A stretch of DNA of 14,699 bases from Pseudomonadales bacterium (GTDB taxonomy: Bacteria; Pseudomonadota; Gammaproteobacteria; Pseudomonadales; Litorivicinaceae): positions 1-14,699 of the forward strand of contig JAAXJV010000223.1 in the NCBI GenBank assembly GCA_012269655.1. The letters run 5' to 3'. The translations under genes were made by a program, and so were the position numbers. Below, in pieces: positions 7,156-14,357 of the stretch. The notes beneath the pieces were generated by a model. It had not been told where the DNA came from and ran no database searches. It saw only the letters and a program-made list of their open reading frames with translations. Position 1 is the first letter of the stretch. Each line of letters begins with the position of its first letter.

Positions 7156-7402
7156 ACGCCTGTTTCCTAGGATCCGGTAACGCTTCGCAAGGCGCGAGCC
7201 CCATCGAATCTTCAAACCGATTGGCGGCATCACGTAATTCACGCATCGACAGATCTTCAACGTCACCAATTTCCAGTGTCTCTAGTGCGTAATCCACCAG
7301 CATCTCGCAAACTTCCGGCACCGAACGATCGATGGTGGCTGCCAACAAACGCAGTTGCATGTGACTTTGTTCGCTCATGCGAACGTATTTTCTTTGACTC
7401 AT
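7154..7402 (-). CDS. Small ribbon-helix-helix-like protein, function unknown
   Basis: An 82-residue protein. The first ~45 residues (MSQRKYVRMSEQSHMQLRLLAATIDRSVPEVCEMLVDYALETLE) have the pattern of a ribbon-helix-helix DNA-binding domain: a short basic strand, a first helix, a turn with D-R-S-V, and a second helix. The rest is acidic and probably helical. The start at 7402 is firm because AGGAGG lies five bases before the ATG. It follows the enolase-like gene on the same strand after 106 bases. That gap holds weak promoter-like sequence only, so it may be read alone or with the upstream operon. Antitoxin-type proteins share the fold, but no toxin gene is next to it. I do not recognise the exact family. 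Confidence 0.6.
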   Translation of the reverse strand: MSQRKYVRMSEQSHMQLRLLAATIDRSVPEVCEMLVDYALETLEIGDVEDLSMRELRDAANRFEDSMGLAPCEALPDPRKQA

Positions 7403-7508
7403 GGGGCCCTCCTACTCATGGCAATAGCAGGAAGCGGGCCAAGAAAAATTCAATAAAATCAATGCTCCAGATTTTGTGAGACTACGCGAATTGCAATCAA
7501 AAATACGG

Positions 7509-8792
7509 TTATGAGCCCCACCAGGTATTTTGCATAGAGCGGCCTGCTGCGTAAGCCTTAAGGGATTCGGAAATGCGCAAGCATTCGTTCCACTTCGCCA
7601 TCCGCTCAGAGCGTGTAAAGGAACCCACTTTCAATTGTCCCATTCCTAGCCCTGTTGAAAGATGGCTAATAAATACATCTTCTGTTTCTCCGGACCGTGC
7701 AGAGACTACGGCTCCCCAGCCTGAATCACGCGCCATCAGCGCGGCCTGAACAGCTTCACTGACCGTTCCCGCCTGATTTACTTTCACCAAAACCGCATTG
7801 CACGCCTGATCATCAACGGCCTGCTGCACTGCGCGTGCATTCGTCACCAAATAATCATCCCCGATGATTTGAACCTGAGCGCCAAAGCGCCGGGTAAATT
7901 CAATCATCCCGTCTCGATCATCCTCATCCACCGGATCTTCAATGGATAAAATGGGATAGTCACTCAACCAATTACCGAGTAAATCAATCAATTTTTCGGT
8001 ACCAAATGCTCGGTTTTCCAAGGCGAGTTTGTACTCACCGTTTTGATAAAACTCCGACGCTGCGATATCAAGAGATATGCCGACGCGCACTCCCGGCTTT
8101 TCGCCCGCCCGTTCGATTGCTCGAACGAGGGTTTCTAGCGCCTCTTCATTACTATCAAAGTTTGGCCACCAGCCTCCTTCATCGGCAACACCTGATCGCT
8201 TACCCTTTGACTTCAAAATGTCACCTGCAGCGAAATAGACCTCGCGCGTGATCTCCATCATCTCTTCAAAAGTATCAGCCCCAGGCACCATGACCATGAA
8301 GTCCTGGATATCGACACGTCCAAAGGCATGAGCGCCGCCACCAAAAATCTGAATTTCAGGCAGTGGCACACTTGGCTGGGTGTCATAAGTTTGCGAAATG
8401 TGTGCCCATAGCGGCGTCGACTGCGCCTGAGCGACTGCCTGCATGCAGGCCATTGAAGTGGCGACTGTGGCATTGCCCCCCAGATTGCCTTTGTTATCCG
8501 TTCCATCCAATTGAATCAGCAAATTGTCGATCGCGCTTTGATCCGTCGCATCTTCGCCAACCAATGCACCGGCGATGGCGCCATTGACGCTTCCGACCGC
8601 TTTAGAAACGTCGAATCCACCGACCCGACCGCCACCATCGCGCAGATCGATGGCTTCTCGTTTACCTCGAGAAGCACCCGCCGGCGCAATGGCGCGCCCC
8701 ACAGCACCTGACTCCAGCTCGACATCCACCTCAACGGTTGGATTTCCACGGGAATCCCAGACTCGGCGCCCGTGAATCGAAGAAATTTTCAT
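7509..8792 (-). CDS. Enolase-family protein (divergent phosphopyruvate hydratase paralogue)
   Basis: A full-length enolase fold of 427 residues. Conserved features are DSRGNPTVEV near the start, the H of GGxHA (H155), DEGG with general acid E205, the metal ligands D242, E285 and D312, base K337 (LVKVNQ), and RSGETED and K388. Three usually invariant sites differ. GASTG reads GASRG (R42 in the mobile metal-binding loop). QEFM reads QDFM (D164, the yeast Glu168 position). SHRSGETED reads SARSGETED (A365, the yeast His373 position). Canonical enolase would convert 2-phosphoglycerate to phosphoenolpyruvate; these changes around the phosphate and leaving group suggest another substrate. The gene is the last of three joined by ATGA overlaps, behind a kinase and a dioxygenase, not in the pyrG-eno setting usual for gammaproteobacteria. 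I infer a paralogue in a special pathway; a plain glycolytic role cannot be excluded. Confidence 0.85.
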   Translation of the reverse strand: MKISSIHGRRVWDSRGNPTVEVDVELESGAVGRAIAPAGASRGKREAIDLRDGGGRVGGFDVSKAVGSVNGAIAGALVGEDATDQSAIDNLLIQLDGTDNKGNLGGNATVATSMACMQAVAQAQSTPLWAHISQTYDTQPSVPLPEIQIFGGGAHAFGRVDIQDFMVMVPGADTFEEMMEITREVYFAAGDILKSKGKRSGVADEGGWWPNFDSNEEALETLVRAIERAGEKPGVRVGISLDIAASEFYQNGEYKLALENRAFGTEKLIDLLGNWLSDYPILSIEDPVDEDDRDGMIEFTRRFGAQVQIIGDDYLVTNARAVQQAVDDQACNAVLVKVNQAGTVSEAVQAALMARDSGWGAVVSARSGETEDVFISHLSTGLGMGQLKVGSFTRSERMAKWNECLRISESLKAYAAGRSMQNTWWGS

Positions 8793-9793
8793 AGGTTTGT
8801 TTCCATTTTTGCTTGGTAATCTGCCAACAGCTGCTCCAACCGCTTTGGCTCAGACTCAATGAGTTTGACCGCGGCTCGGCTGAGCACAGATTGATTGTCT
8901 TTTTCTAAGTATTCGACCGGGCTTTTACCCGCTACACGAGCGAGCATTAGAGCGGGTAAGAGCCTGCAAAGCCGCACTTCAAACGTCCCTACTTCTTCCC
9001 ACTGAATATGCTGTCGATACCGCTGCCAAAAACTCATCGCAGACTTCAGCAGCGCATTCCGTTTGGCCGGCAAGTGTAATGCCTTGATCAATAGATGATT
9101 CAAGCAGAACGCCACGTCAAAAACAGGGTCCCCCATGGTCGCACATTCGGCGTCCAGCAGGATGGGGCCCTGTCGGCGAAATATAATGTTTTTTGGACTG
9201 ACATCCCCATGGACTAGAGCTTTATTGGACAACCGGAGGTTCTCCGCCAGCGACAACAGGGCGTCATCTACTTGCGGTTGTTGTGAAGCGGTATAAACCA
9301 AATATGGCTCAATTCGGAGATCATAAAAATCGCTGTGATTTTGAAACGGTGACGCGTCAAAATCCGGCCGAGAGGACATCGCATGTATTCGTCCGATCAC
9401 TTCCGCTACTGCGGGTGATTCAGCGCCGTCCGATTGCTCGGACAATAAAGCCTGCTTCCACAAATAGCCTTGCTCAGACGGAACGAATTCCATTACAAAA
9501 CCCTGATGTAAAGCAGAATGTCCGAACAGCTTTACTGCAGTCTCCGGCACCATCTGGGCGGCCACTTGTAACCAAGCGAACTCAGCTTGATTACGATGAA
9601 CCGGCGCATGCCAGTCCGCTGCGACCTTTAATTTTTCTAGCGCAAATTTCGCACAGTAGACTTTTCCTGCCACTTCCAGGCGGTAAATGTCCGATGCGAC
9701 TCCACCGGTCAGAGGCTCACACCGATCAATAACGGCCCCCTGTGTCAGGCCTAATTCTTCGCAGAGTGTTTGGCAGCGTTGCTTAGGGTTCAT
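8789..9793 (-). CDS. APH-fold small-molecule kinase (phosphotransferase family)
   Basis: A 334-residue kinase of the aminoglycoside phosphotransferase / choline kinase superfamily. The catalytic loop is VHGDVSPKNII (H195, catalytic D197, N202), and the metal-binding motif is LLDAECATMGDPVFDVAF (D214). The ATP-contacting lysine is probably K49 in VYCAKF. These proteins phosphorylate a hydroxyl of a small molecule such as an aminoglycoside, choline, homoserine or methylthioribose; the sequence does not show which. I start at the ATG at 9793: its ATG overlaps the stop of the dioxygenase gene as ATGA, and GAGAGAG lies just upstream. The alternative ATG at 9823 would add ten residues inside that gene. 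The 3' end overlaps the enolase-like start in the same ATGA manner. The context argues for a dedicated metabolic kinase rather than drug resistance. Confidence 0.82.
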   Translation of the reverse strand: MNPKQRCQTLCEELGLTQGAVIDRCEPLTGGVASDIYRLEVAGKVYCAKFALEKLKVAADWHAPVHRNQAEFAWLQVAAQMVPETAVKLFGHSALHQGFVMEFVPSEQGYLWKQALLSEQSDGAESPAVAEVIGRIHAMSSRPDFDASPFQNHSDFYDLRIEPYLVYTASQQPQVDDALLSLAENLRLSNKALVHGDVSPKNIIFRRQGPILLDAECATMGDPVFDVAFCLNHLLIKALHLPAKRNALLKSAMSFWQRYRQHIQWEEVGTFEVRLCRLLPALMLARVAGKSPVEYLEKDNQSVLSRAAVKLIESEPKRLEQLLADYQAKMETNL

Positions 9794-10599
9794 ATGTCTC
9801 TCTCGCAGTCCGCTCTGGGCCATAACACTGGAAATTGCGGATCATCAAAGGGTTGACCGGGGACAAATTCGATATCGGGAAATGCCGGAGACGTTGGTCC
9901 AGGCCTATCAGCAAACACAGCATCGTCACCGACCCAACGAAAGGACACCACCCGCCGGCGTGAATCAGAACTATTCGCCGGAGCCCCGTGCAAACAGCCA
10001 AACTGAAAGGCTACGGCATCGCCTGGCTCAACTGCCCAGCCCAATATTTCAAGCTCGGCCCGCTTGGCCTCAATATCTGGGACAGCCTCGGCCGTGTCAT
10101 TTTCAAACAACGCGGACCCATCAAAACGTTGGGGTCGGTAATGCTTGTTCCAGCGATGCGAACCCGCCACATACTCAATGGTTCGCTCTCTCGGTATAGG
10201 ATCCAAAGGCACCCAAAAACTAATCGTTTGAGTGGCCTCAGCGAGGTAATAAGGCGCATCCTGATGCCAAGGTGTCACAATTGAATTGCCCGGCTCTTTG
10301 ACCAACACATGGTCATGGAACATGCGAGCCGTTGTGGACTGCATTAGCTGAGCGGCCAGCTGGGCCATAACCGATTCACGGACCAGCGACCGATAGCCTG
10401 CGAATTGATCCCAGACTACGTAATCCTGAAAGAATGCAGCACTGCCATCGTCTGGGTAATAGGTTCGTTCACGCCAGCTGGGATTGGACTTGTTCTCTTC
10501 AATCGCTTGACGGACACCCTCCACATAGTCGGAGAATACACCCTTTAAAAGGACCGCCCCGTCGATTTGAAAAGCGTCGATTTGTTCCTGGGTCAGCAT
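9790..10599 (-). CDS. Phytanoyl-CoA dioxygenase (PhyH) family Fe(II)/2-oxoglutarate oxygenase
   Basis: A 269-residue cytoplasmic oxygenase of the PhyH family, which uses Fe(II), O2 and 2-oxoglutarate to hydroxylate small molecules. The iron facial triad is visible: WHQD gives H112 and D114, and CLHGAP gives the distal H204. R214-R216 a few residues on supplies the arginine that binds the 2-oxoglutarate carboxylate. The N-terminal start LTQEQIDAFQIDGAVLLKGVF is typical of the family. Known relatives include phytanoyl-CoA hydroxylase, ectoine hydroxylase and the 2-aminoethylphosphonate hydroxylase PhnY; I cannot choose between them or exclude a new substrate. The gene is first in a three-gene operon, and its stop overlaps the kinase start. 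The ATG at 10599 has only a weak ribosome binding site (GGA about seven bases before). No promoter is clear upstream. Confidence 0.87.
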   Translation of the reverse strand: MLTQEQIDAFQIDGAVLLKGVFSDYVEGVRQAIEENKSNPSWRERTYYPDDGSAAFFQDYVVWDQFAGYRSLVRESVMAQLAAQLMQSTTARMFHDHVLVKEPGNSIVTPWHQDAPYYLAEATQTISFWVPLDPIPRERTIEYVAGSHRWNKHYRPQRFDGSALFENDTAEAVPDIEAKRAELEILGWAVEPGDAVAFQFGCLHGAPANSSDSRRRVVSFRWVGDDAVFADRPGPTSPAFPDIEFVPGQPFDDPQFPVLWPRADCERDI

Positions 10600-10660
10600 G
10601 GTGTGATCCGTTTAGAAAACGTTGGAAGAATGTGCCGAAAAGCATGCAGGGAAGCAAGGC

Positions 10661-10740
10661 CCCAGGACATCATCGGCAGATCTCTTCGACGCCATTTTCG
10701 CGCCTCCTGGGCTTCACGGCGGACCGACATCCTGTCGGCC
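10661..10740. repeat. Palindrome-rich intergenic element upstream of the dioxygenase operon
   Basis: The ~190 bases between the dioxygenase start and the terminator hold nested inverted repeats. CCCAGGA (10661-10667) matches TCCTGGG (10705-10711), and the match extends to GAAGC (10651-10655) with CTTC at 10712-10715 if a small bulge is allowed. CCGACA-TCC-TGTCGG (10724-10738) is perfect and extends by GG/CC with one bulged base to 10721-10740. Neither has a T run, so they are not terminators. They could be a dispersed palindromic repeat or a leader structure in the operon mRNA. Apart from these I see nothing firm in this gap. Confidence 0.45.
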
Positions 10741-10790
10741 AACCCTGCCATGAGGGCTCGCTACCCCACAATCGCATACCCTAAAAACAA

Positions 10791-10844
10791 AAAAACCACA
10801 CTTCAAAAGCCGCTACGCTGCTACTTTTGAAGTGTGGTTTTTTT
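10791..10844 (-). terminator. Strong terminator of the tRNA operon, bidirectional in form
   Basis: A perfect 19-base stem: 10791-10809 (AAAAACCACACTTCAAAAG) pairs with 10824-10842 around a 14-base loop. On the minus strand it begins about 13 bases after the 3' end of tRNA-Asp and is followed by seven T, a G and five T. On the plus strand it also ends in seven T, so it can stop transcription in both directions. It shields the dioxygenase operon from tRNA readthrough. Confidence 0.93.
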
Positions 10845-10854
10845 GCTTTGGAAA

Positions 10855-10931
10855 TGGCGATCCGGAAGGGACTCGAACCCTCGACCTCCGGCGTGACAGG
10901 CCGGCATTCTAACCAACTGAACTACCGGACC
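10855..10931 (-). tRNA. tRNA-Asp (anticodon GUC)
   Basis: A 77-base cloverleaf with CCA encoded. The acceptor arm GGTCCGG pairs with CCGGATC (one G-U), followed by discriminator G and CCA. The D arm holds TAGTTCAGTTGGTTAGAAT, the anticodon loop CTGTCAC gives GUC, and the T arm is GAGGGTTCGAGTCCCTT. It is very close to the E. coli tRNA-Asp sequence. It lies 24 bases after tRNA-Pro on the same strand, so both come from one transcript. Confidence 0.97.
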
Positions 10932-10955
10932 GGTGTTCCAAAACTTTGCAAAAAC

Positions 10956-11032
10956 TGGTCGGGACGGAAGGATTTGAACCTTCGACCCCTACAACCCCAT
11001 TGTAGTGCGCTACCAGGCTGCGCCACGCCCCG
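10956..11032 (-). tRNA. tRNA-Pro (anticodon GGG)
   Basis: A 77-base tRNA with CCA encoded. The acceptor CGGGGCG pairs with CGTCCCG, then A and CCA. C1-G72 at the top of the acceptor is typical of tRNA-Pro. The anticodon stem CTACA/TGTAG closes the loop ATGGGGT, which reads GGG; this loop is the same as in E. coli tRNA-Pro(GGG). It is first in the two-tRNA transcript, downstream of the merR-like gene, the known position in pseudomonad-type genomes. Confidence 0.97.
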
Positions 11033-11049
11033 ATGTCTTTGCGGAGCGC

Positions 11050-11078
11050 ATAATAGGTAAAAGCACAAAGGCTGTAAA
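11050..11078 (-). promoter_or_regulatory. Sigma-70 promoter of the tRNA-Pro/tRNA-Asp operon
   Basis: On the minus strand TTTACA (-35, 11078-11073) is followed by 17 bases and TATTAT (-10, 11055-11050). The following GCGCTCC is a GC-rich discriminator, as in stringently controlled stable-RNA promoters. The start would be near 11043, about eleven bases before tRNA-Pro. The -35 box begins two bases after the stop of the merR-like gene. Confidence 0.8.
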
Positions 11079-11080
11079 GC

Positions 11081-11536
11081 TTAATCTTCCAGCAATCGGG
11101 CGATTGCTTTGATTTCCTGACGCAGAGCTGTGAGCTCTTGGCCCATCCAGCTTTTCTCGTTCTTTTTTTGAGCCGTAGGCGTTTCTAATTGATGGCGAGC
11201 GCCAGCAATGGTGTAGCCTTTGTCGTACAGCAAAGTACGAATTCGGCGGGCCAAAAGAACATCTGCGTTTGAGTAATAACGGCGGTTACCGCGGCGCTTG
11301 GCCGGCTTCAGACCGGGAAATTCCTGTTCCCAATAGCGCAGGACGTGTGAACGAACTTTGCAGAGGTTGGCGACCTCACCAATTGAGAACCAATGCTTGC
11401 CAGGAACCGGCGGCAACGCCTCGCCCTCTTCAAGCTTATCGGATTCCGCGGGAATGATGTCTGGGATATGAGGCGCAGGCAGTTCACCCGAACCAATCAA
11501 ATCCATCTGATCGTCATTGCTATGAGGATCAGTCAT
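11081..11536 (-). CDS. MerR-family transcriptional regulator downstream of ihfA
   Basis: A 151-residue regulator. After an acidic, proline-containing N-terminal extension of about 46 residues comes a MerR winged helix-turn-helix: [40 protein letters not shown] (49-88), then [26 protein letters not shown] and a C-terminal coiled-coil-like helix for dimerisation. There are no effector-binding cysteines. This is the conserved protein found between ihfA and tRNA-Pro in pseudomonads; its targets are not known to me. Its start overlaps the ihfA stop by eight bases, and GAGGA lies eight bases upstream, so it is co-translated with ihfA. Family members that I recall are shorter, lacking much of the N-terminal extension; the upstream start is nevertheless supported by the overlap and the ribosome binding site. 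Confidence 0.88.
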   Translation of the reverse strand: MTDPHSNDDQMDLIGSGELPAPHIPDIIPAESDKLEEGEALPPVPGKHWFSIGEVANLCKVRSHVLRYWEQEFPGLKPAKRRGNRRYYSNADVLLARRIRTLLYDKGYTIAGARHQLETPTAQKKNEKSWMGQELTALRQEIKAIARLLED

Positions 11537-11873
11537 CGTCGTGGTCCTCGGCCGTCATCCAATCTTCTGTGAAGTCAGATCCATCAATAACGGTTTCAAC
11601 GCGATGGCGCAGTTTCTGGCCTGCCCGAAACGTTACAACTCGACGGGCCGTAATGGGGATTTCTTCGCCGGTTTTGGGATTGCGACCGGGTCTGGGCGAC
11701 TTATCACGGGTAGTGAAATTACCAAAGCCGGACAGGCGCACGTCTTCCCCGGCGATCAGTGCTTGACTGATTTCCTCGAAAAAGCCTTCTACCAATTCCT
11801 TCGCTTCGCGTTTGCTCAGACCAATCACGTCGCTCAGAAATTCAGCCAGTTCCGCTTTGCTGAGTGCAGACAC
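11529..11873 (-). CDS. ihfA: Integration host factor alpha subunit
   Basis: IHF alpha forms a heterodimer with IHF beta that binds and sharply bends DNA, acting in recombination, replication and sigma-54 transcription. The protein matches the family closely: [58 protein letters not shown] (the beta arm with the intercalating proline). I start at GTG 11873, because GGGAGGA lies just before it with a six-base gap and VSALSKAE aligns with MALTKAE of E. coli. An ATG at 11894 has no ribosome binding site and lies upstream of the predicted transcription start. That gives 114 residues; the extra length over E. coli (99) is an acidic tail ending AEDHDDD. It overlaps the merR-like gene by eight bases. 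Confidence 0.95.
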   Translation of the reverse strand: MSALSKAELAEFLSDVIGLSKREAKELVEGFFEEISQALIAGEDVRLSGFGNFTTRDKSPRPGRNPKTGEEIPITARRVVTFRAGQKLRHRVETVIDGSDFTEDWMTAEDHDDD

Positions 11874-11896
11874 CTGAATCCTCCCAAACCTCATGC

Positions 11897-11925
11897 ACTA
11901 TGAGACCGAATCGGAAAAAACTCAA
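11897..11925 (-). promoter_or_regulatory. Sigma-70 promoter for ihfA
   Basis: On the minus strand TTGAGT (-35, 11925-11920), 17 bases, then CATAGT (-10, 11902-11897). The start would be near 11890, leaving a leader of about 17 bases that contains the GGGAGGA ribosome binding site of the GTG start. It would let ihfA and the merR-like gene be expressed apart from pheST. Confidence 0.55.
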
Positions 11926-11946
11926 GAAAAAAAGAAACTTAGTAAA

Positions 11947-11976
11947 GACAGCTAGACCCAGCCGAGCCTAGCTGTC
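11947..11976 (-). terminator. Hairpin after pheT, possible weak terminator
   Basis: GACAGCTAG (11947-11955) pairs perfectly with CTAGCTGTC (11968-11976) around a 12-base loop. It lies 8 bases after the pheT stop. On the minus strand TTTACTAAGTTTC and then a run of seven T follow, but the T run is about 13 bases away, so termination is probably partial; it could also protect the pheST mRNA 3' end. Confidence 0.5.
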
Positions 11977-11983
11977 AAACCCT

Positions 11984-14347
11984 TTAGCGCAGGATTACAC
12001 CCAACTCACTGTCCAATGCAGCCAATACAGAATCAACCGCCGCATTGATTTCGGCGTCCTCAATGGTGCTCTCTTGATCACGCCATGACAGATTCACTGC
12101 CAAGCTGGCGTGCCCTTCGGGCAAGCCCTGACCCCGGTAAACATCAAACAGCACAACTCGATCCAGCTTCTGGCCTGCTGCCTTCGCAATACAGCGCTGA
12201 ATATCCCCCCAGCTTTGATCCTTAACTAAGAGTGCCAAATCACGGCCACTGGCAGGAAACTTAGACAGGGGTTTAAAGCTGGCCACGTTGCCCTGTACGA
12301 CGCCACGCAACGACAAATCCGCAACAAAGGTCGTCAGCGGCAGGTCTAACTGCTCAGCCGTTTCTGGATGCAGTGCGCCGATCACACCCACACAATCGCC
12401 TCCAACGTACACCTCTGCGGTTTGACCCGGATGCATGCCCTGACGTTGAGCGGAAACGAAGGAGACCGGCGCCTGTGCCTCTGCCAAAAGCGCTTCAACC
12501 ACGCCTTTAATGTCGTAGAAATCACAAGCTCGTGCACTTTGCTGCCAATCCCACTGCGTGGTTTCACCTGACATCAACACCCCAACACGGTCGTTTTGTG
12601 TCAGCGTATCGCCCTCGGCCACAAAACACTGACCCACTTCGAAAATAGCAACGCCCTTGTGCTGACGATTCAGGTTGTAGCCCGCCGCCTGTGTCAAGCC
12701 GGGTACCATCGATTGGCGCATCCGCACCATGTCAGCGGTGATGGGATTGGCCAAGTCCATGACTTGTTCGGTCGAATGGAATCGATTGTGCAGCTCCGGG
12801 TTAACAAAACTGTAGGTGATGACTTCGTTCAAACCTAGGTCAACCAACTGACTGCGCAGTCGGTTTTTGTCGCGAACACTCTCGTCCAACCGAGGCATGC
12901 CATTGGTAGCCGCCGGCATTTTAGAGGGGAGATTGTCGTAGCCATAAACCCGAGCGATTTCCTCGACCAAATCCTGTTCAATTGAGATGTCATGACGCCA
13001 GCTAGGTGCCGTGCAACGCCAAGTCACCCCATCGAATTCAGGTGCCAACCCTAGACGCTCTAAGATGTCGGACACTTGATCTGCAGGCAGCTCTAAGTCC
13101 AACTGCGCTTGCAATCGGTCGGTACGCAGTTCAACCTGCCGCGCCGCAGGCAAATGGTCCGCTGACTCAGCTACTGTGACAGGACCTGCTTGTCCACCGA
13201 CAATATCTAACAACAGCTGGGTTGCGCGCTCCATTGCCATGGCCTGCAACTGACTGTCGACGCCGCGCTCATAACGATGTGACGCATCGGTGTGTAAGCC
13301 AAAGCGCCGAGCACGACCAGCGATGGTCAGGGGATTAAACCAAGCGACTTCCAAGAATAAATCCTGAGTCGAATCGGCCACGCCTGAGTGTTCACCGCCC
13401 ATAATACCGGCCAATGCCAGTGGTTTCGCGTGATCGGCAATGACTAAGACATCCGCATCCAGCTCAATCACCTTACCGTCCAGCAGCGTCAATGACTCGC
13501 CTTCCTGAGCGCGACGCACTCGAATTCCACCCTCGATTTGAGCCTTATCAAAGGCATGCATAGGCTGCCCCAGCTCGAGCATGACGTAGTTGGTGACATC
13601 CACCGCCGGATCGATGGCACGAACGCCCGCTCGACGCAAACGCTCAACCAACCAAGCCGGACTCGGCTTGGACAGATCAACGCCAGAAATCACACGCCCC
13701 AGATAACGCGGACAACCCTGGGGATCGACTAACTCAACCGGCAGGCTGTCTTGAGCCGTTGGCGAGACAGTCGGTACGTTCGGTTCATTGACCTGAGTTC
13801 GCGTCAACACACCCACTTCCCGAGCAATACCGCGCAGGCCGAAGCAATCACCCCGGTTGGGCGTCAAATCAATCTCGATAATGGCGTCATTGAGCTCTAA
13901 ATAGTCGCGCAGGTTTTGACCCAAGGGCGCATCGGCCGGCAACTCCATCAACCCGTCACGCACCTCGGACAAACCAAGCTCATCCGCGCCGCACAACATT
14001 CCTTGGGACTCAACGCCACGTAGCTTGGCTTTCTTAATCTTAAAGCCGGCCTCTAGTGTTGCGCCGACACGCGCGAGGGGCGCCACTAGACCAGCAGCGG
14101 CATTCGCGGCACCGCACACAACCTGGTGCATTTGGGTGCCGTCATTGACCTGACAGACACGGAGTTTGTCCGCATCGGGGTGCGGCCCGATTGACTCGAT
14201 TCGGGCCACGACCACATCATCGAATGCTTTGCAGGGTGAATCGACACTGTCGACTTCCAGCCCGGCAAAGGTCACTAAAGATACGATTTCATCCGTATTT
14301 TCGCTGGGATTCACCCAGCTGCGAAGCCATTGTTCACTTACTCGCAT
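11984..14347 (-). CDS. pheT: Phenylalanyl-tRNA synthetase beta subunit
   Basis: The beta subunit of the alpha2-beta2 enzyme that charges tRNA-Phe, also carrying the editing site for mischarged tyrosine. The 787 residues match the usual length (795 in E. coli) and hold the domains in order: an N-terminal start MRVSEQWLRSWV, an EMAP/tRNA-binding domain (about 40-150, with LRVCQVNDG), the B3/B4 editing domain (about 210-380, with AIDPAVDVTNYVMLELGQPMHAFD), B5 (about 400-475), the catalytic-like core, and a C-terminal anticodon-binding FDX-ACB domain (from about 695, FKPLSKFPASGRDLALLV). The start at 14347 has AGGAGA six bases before it; that site overlaps the pheS stop, eleven bases away. Nothing is unusual in the gene. 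Confidence 0.97.
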   Translation of the reverse strand: MRVSEQWLRSWVNPSENTDEIVSLVTFAGLEVDSVDSPCKAFDDVVVARIESIGPHPDADKLRVCQVNDGTQMHQVVCGAANAAAGLVAPLARVGATLEAGFKIKKAKLRGVESQGMLCGADELGLSEVRDGLMELPADAPLGQNLRDYLELNDAIIEIDLTPNRGDCFGLRGIAREVGVLTRTQVNEPNVPTVSPTAQDSLPVELVDPQGCPRYLGRVISGVDLSKPSPAWLVERLRRAGVRAIDPAVDVTNYVMLELGQPMHAFDKAQIEGGIRVRRAQEGESLTLLDGKVIELDADVLVIADHAKPLALAGIMGGEHSGVADSTQDLFLEVAWFNPLTIAGRARRFGLHTDASHRYERGVDSQLQAMAMERATQLLLDIVGGQAGPVTVAESADHLPAARQVELRTDRLQAQLDLELPADQVSDILERLGLAPEFDGVTWRCTAPSWRHDISIEQDLVEEIARVYGYDNLPSKMPAATNGMPRLDESVRDKNRLRSQLVDLGLNEVITYSFVNPELHNRFHSTEQVMDLANPITADMVRMRQSMVPGLTQAAGYNLNRQHKGVAIFEVGQCFVAEGDTLTQNDRVGVLMSGETTQWDWQQSARACDFYDIKGVVEALLAEAQAPVSFVSAQRQGMHPGQTAEVYVGGDCVGVIGALHPETAEQLDLPLTTFVADLSLRGVVQGNVASFKPLSKFPASGRDLALLVKDQSWGDIQRCIAKAAGQKLDRVVLFDVYRGQGLPEGHASLAVNLSWRDQESTIEDAEINAAVDSVLAALDSELGVILR

Positions 14348-14357
14348 TGGGTTCTCC

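Noticed and set aside
8789..9793. Aminoglycoside resistance gene
   Set aside because: The APH fold is shared by many metabolic kinases, and the gene is translationally locked between an oxygenase and an enolase-like gene, so a metabolic role is far more likely.
9687..10199. Plus-strand frame of 170 codons inside the dioxygenase and kinase genes
   Set aside because: It is opposite to two well-supported genes with intact catalytic motifs, its composition is rich in P, R, Q and S, and it has no recognisable domain.
10724..10738. CCGACATCCTGTCGG as a terminator
   Set aside because: The stem is only six bases (eight with a bulge) and no T run follows on either strand.
7509..10931. Genomic island inserted at the 3' end of tRNA-Asp
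   Set aside because: The accessory-looking operon lies downstream of the tRNA, but I find no second copy of the tRNA 3' end, no integrase and no composition break that I could support.
10827..11060. Plus-strand frame of 77 codons across the tRNA genes
   Set aside because: Its 'protein' (GLEPSTSGVTGRHSNQLNYR and GRKDLNLRPLQPHCS) is the antisense reading of tRNA-Asp and tRNA-Pro, a well-known spurious translation.
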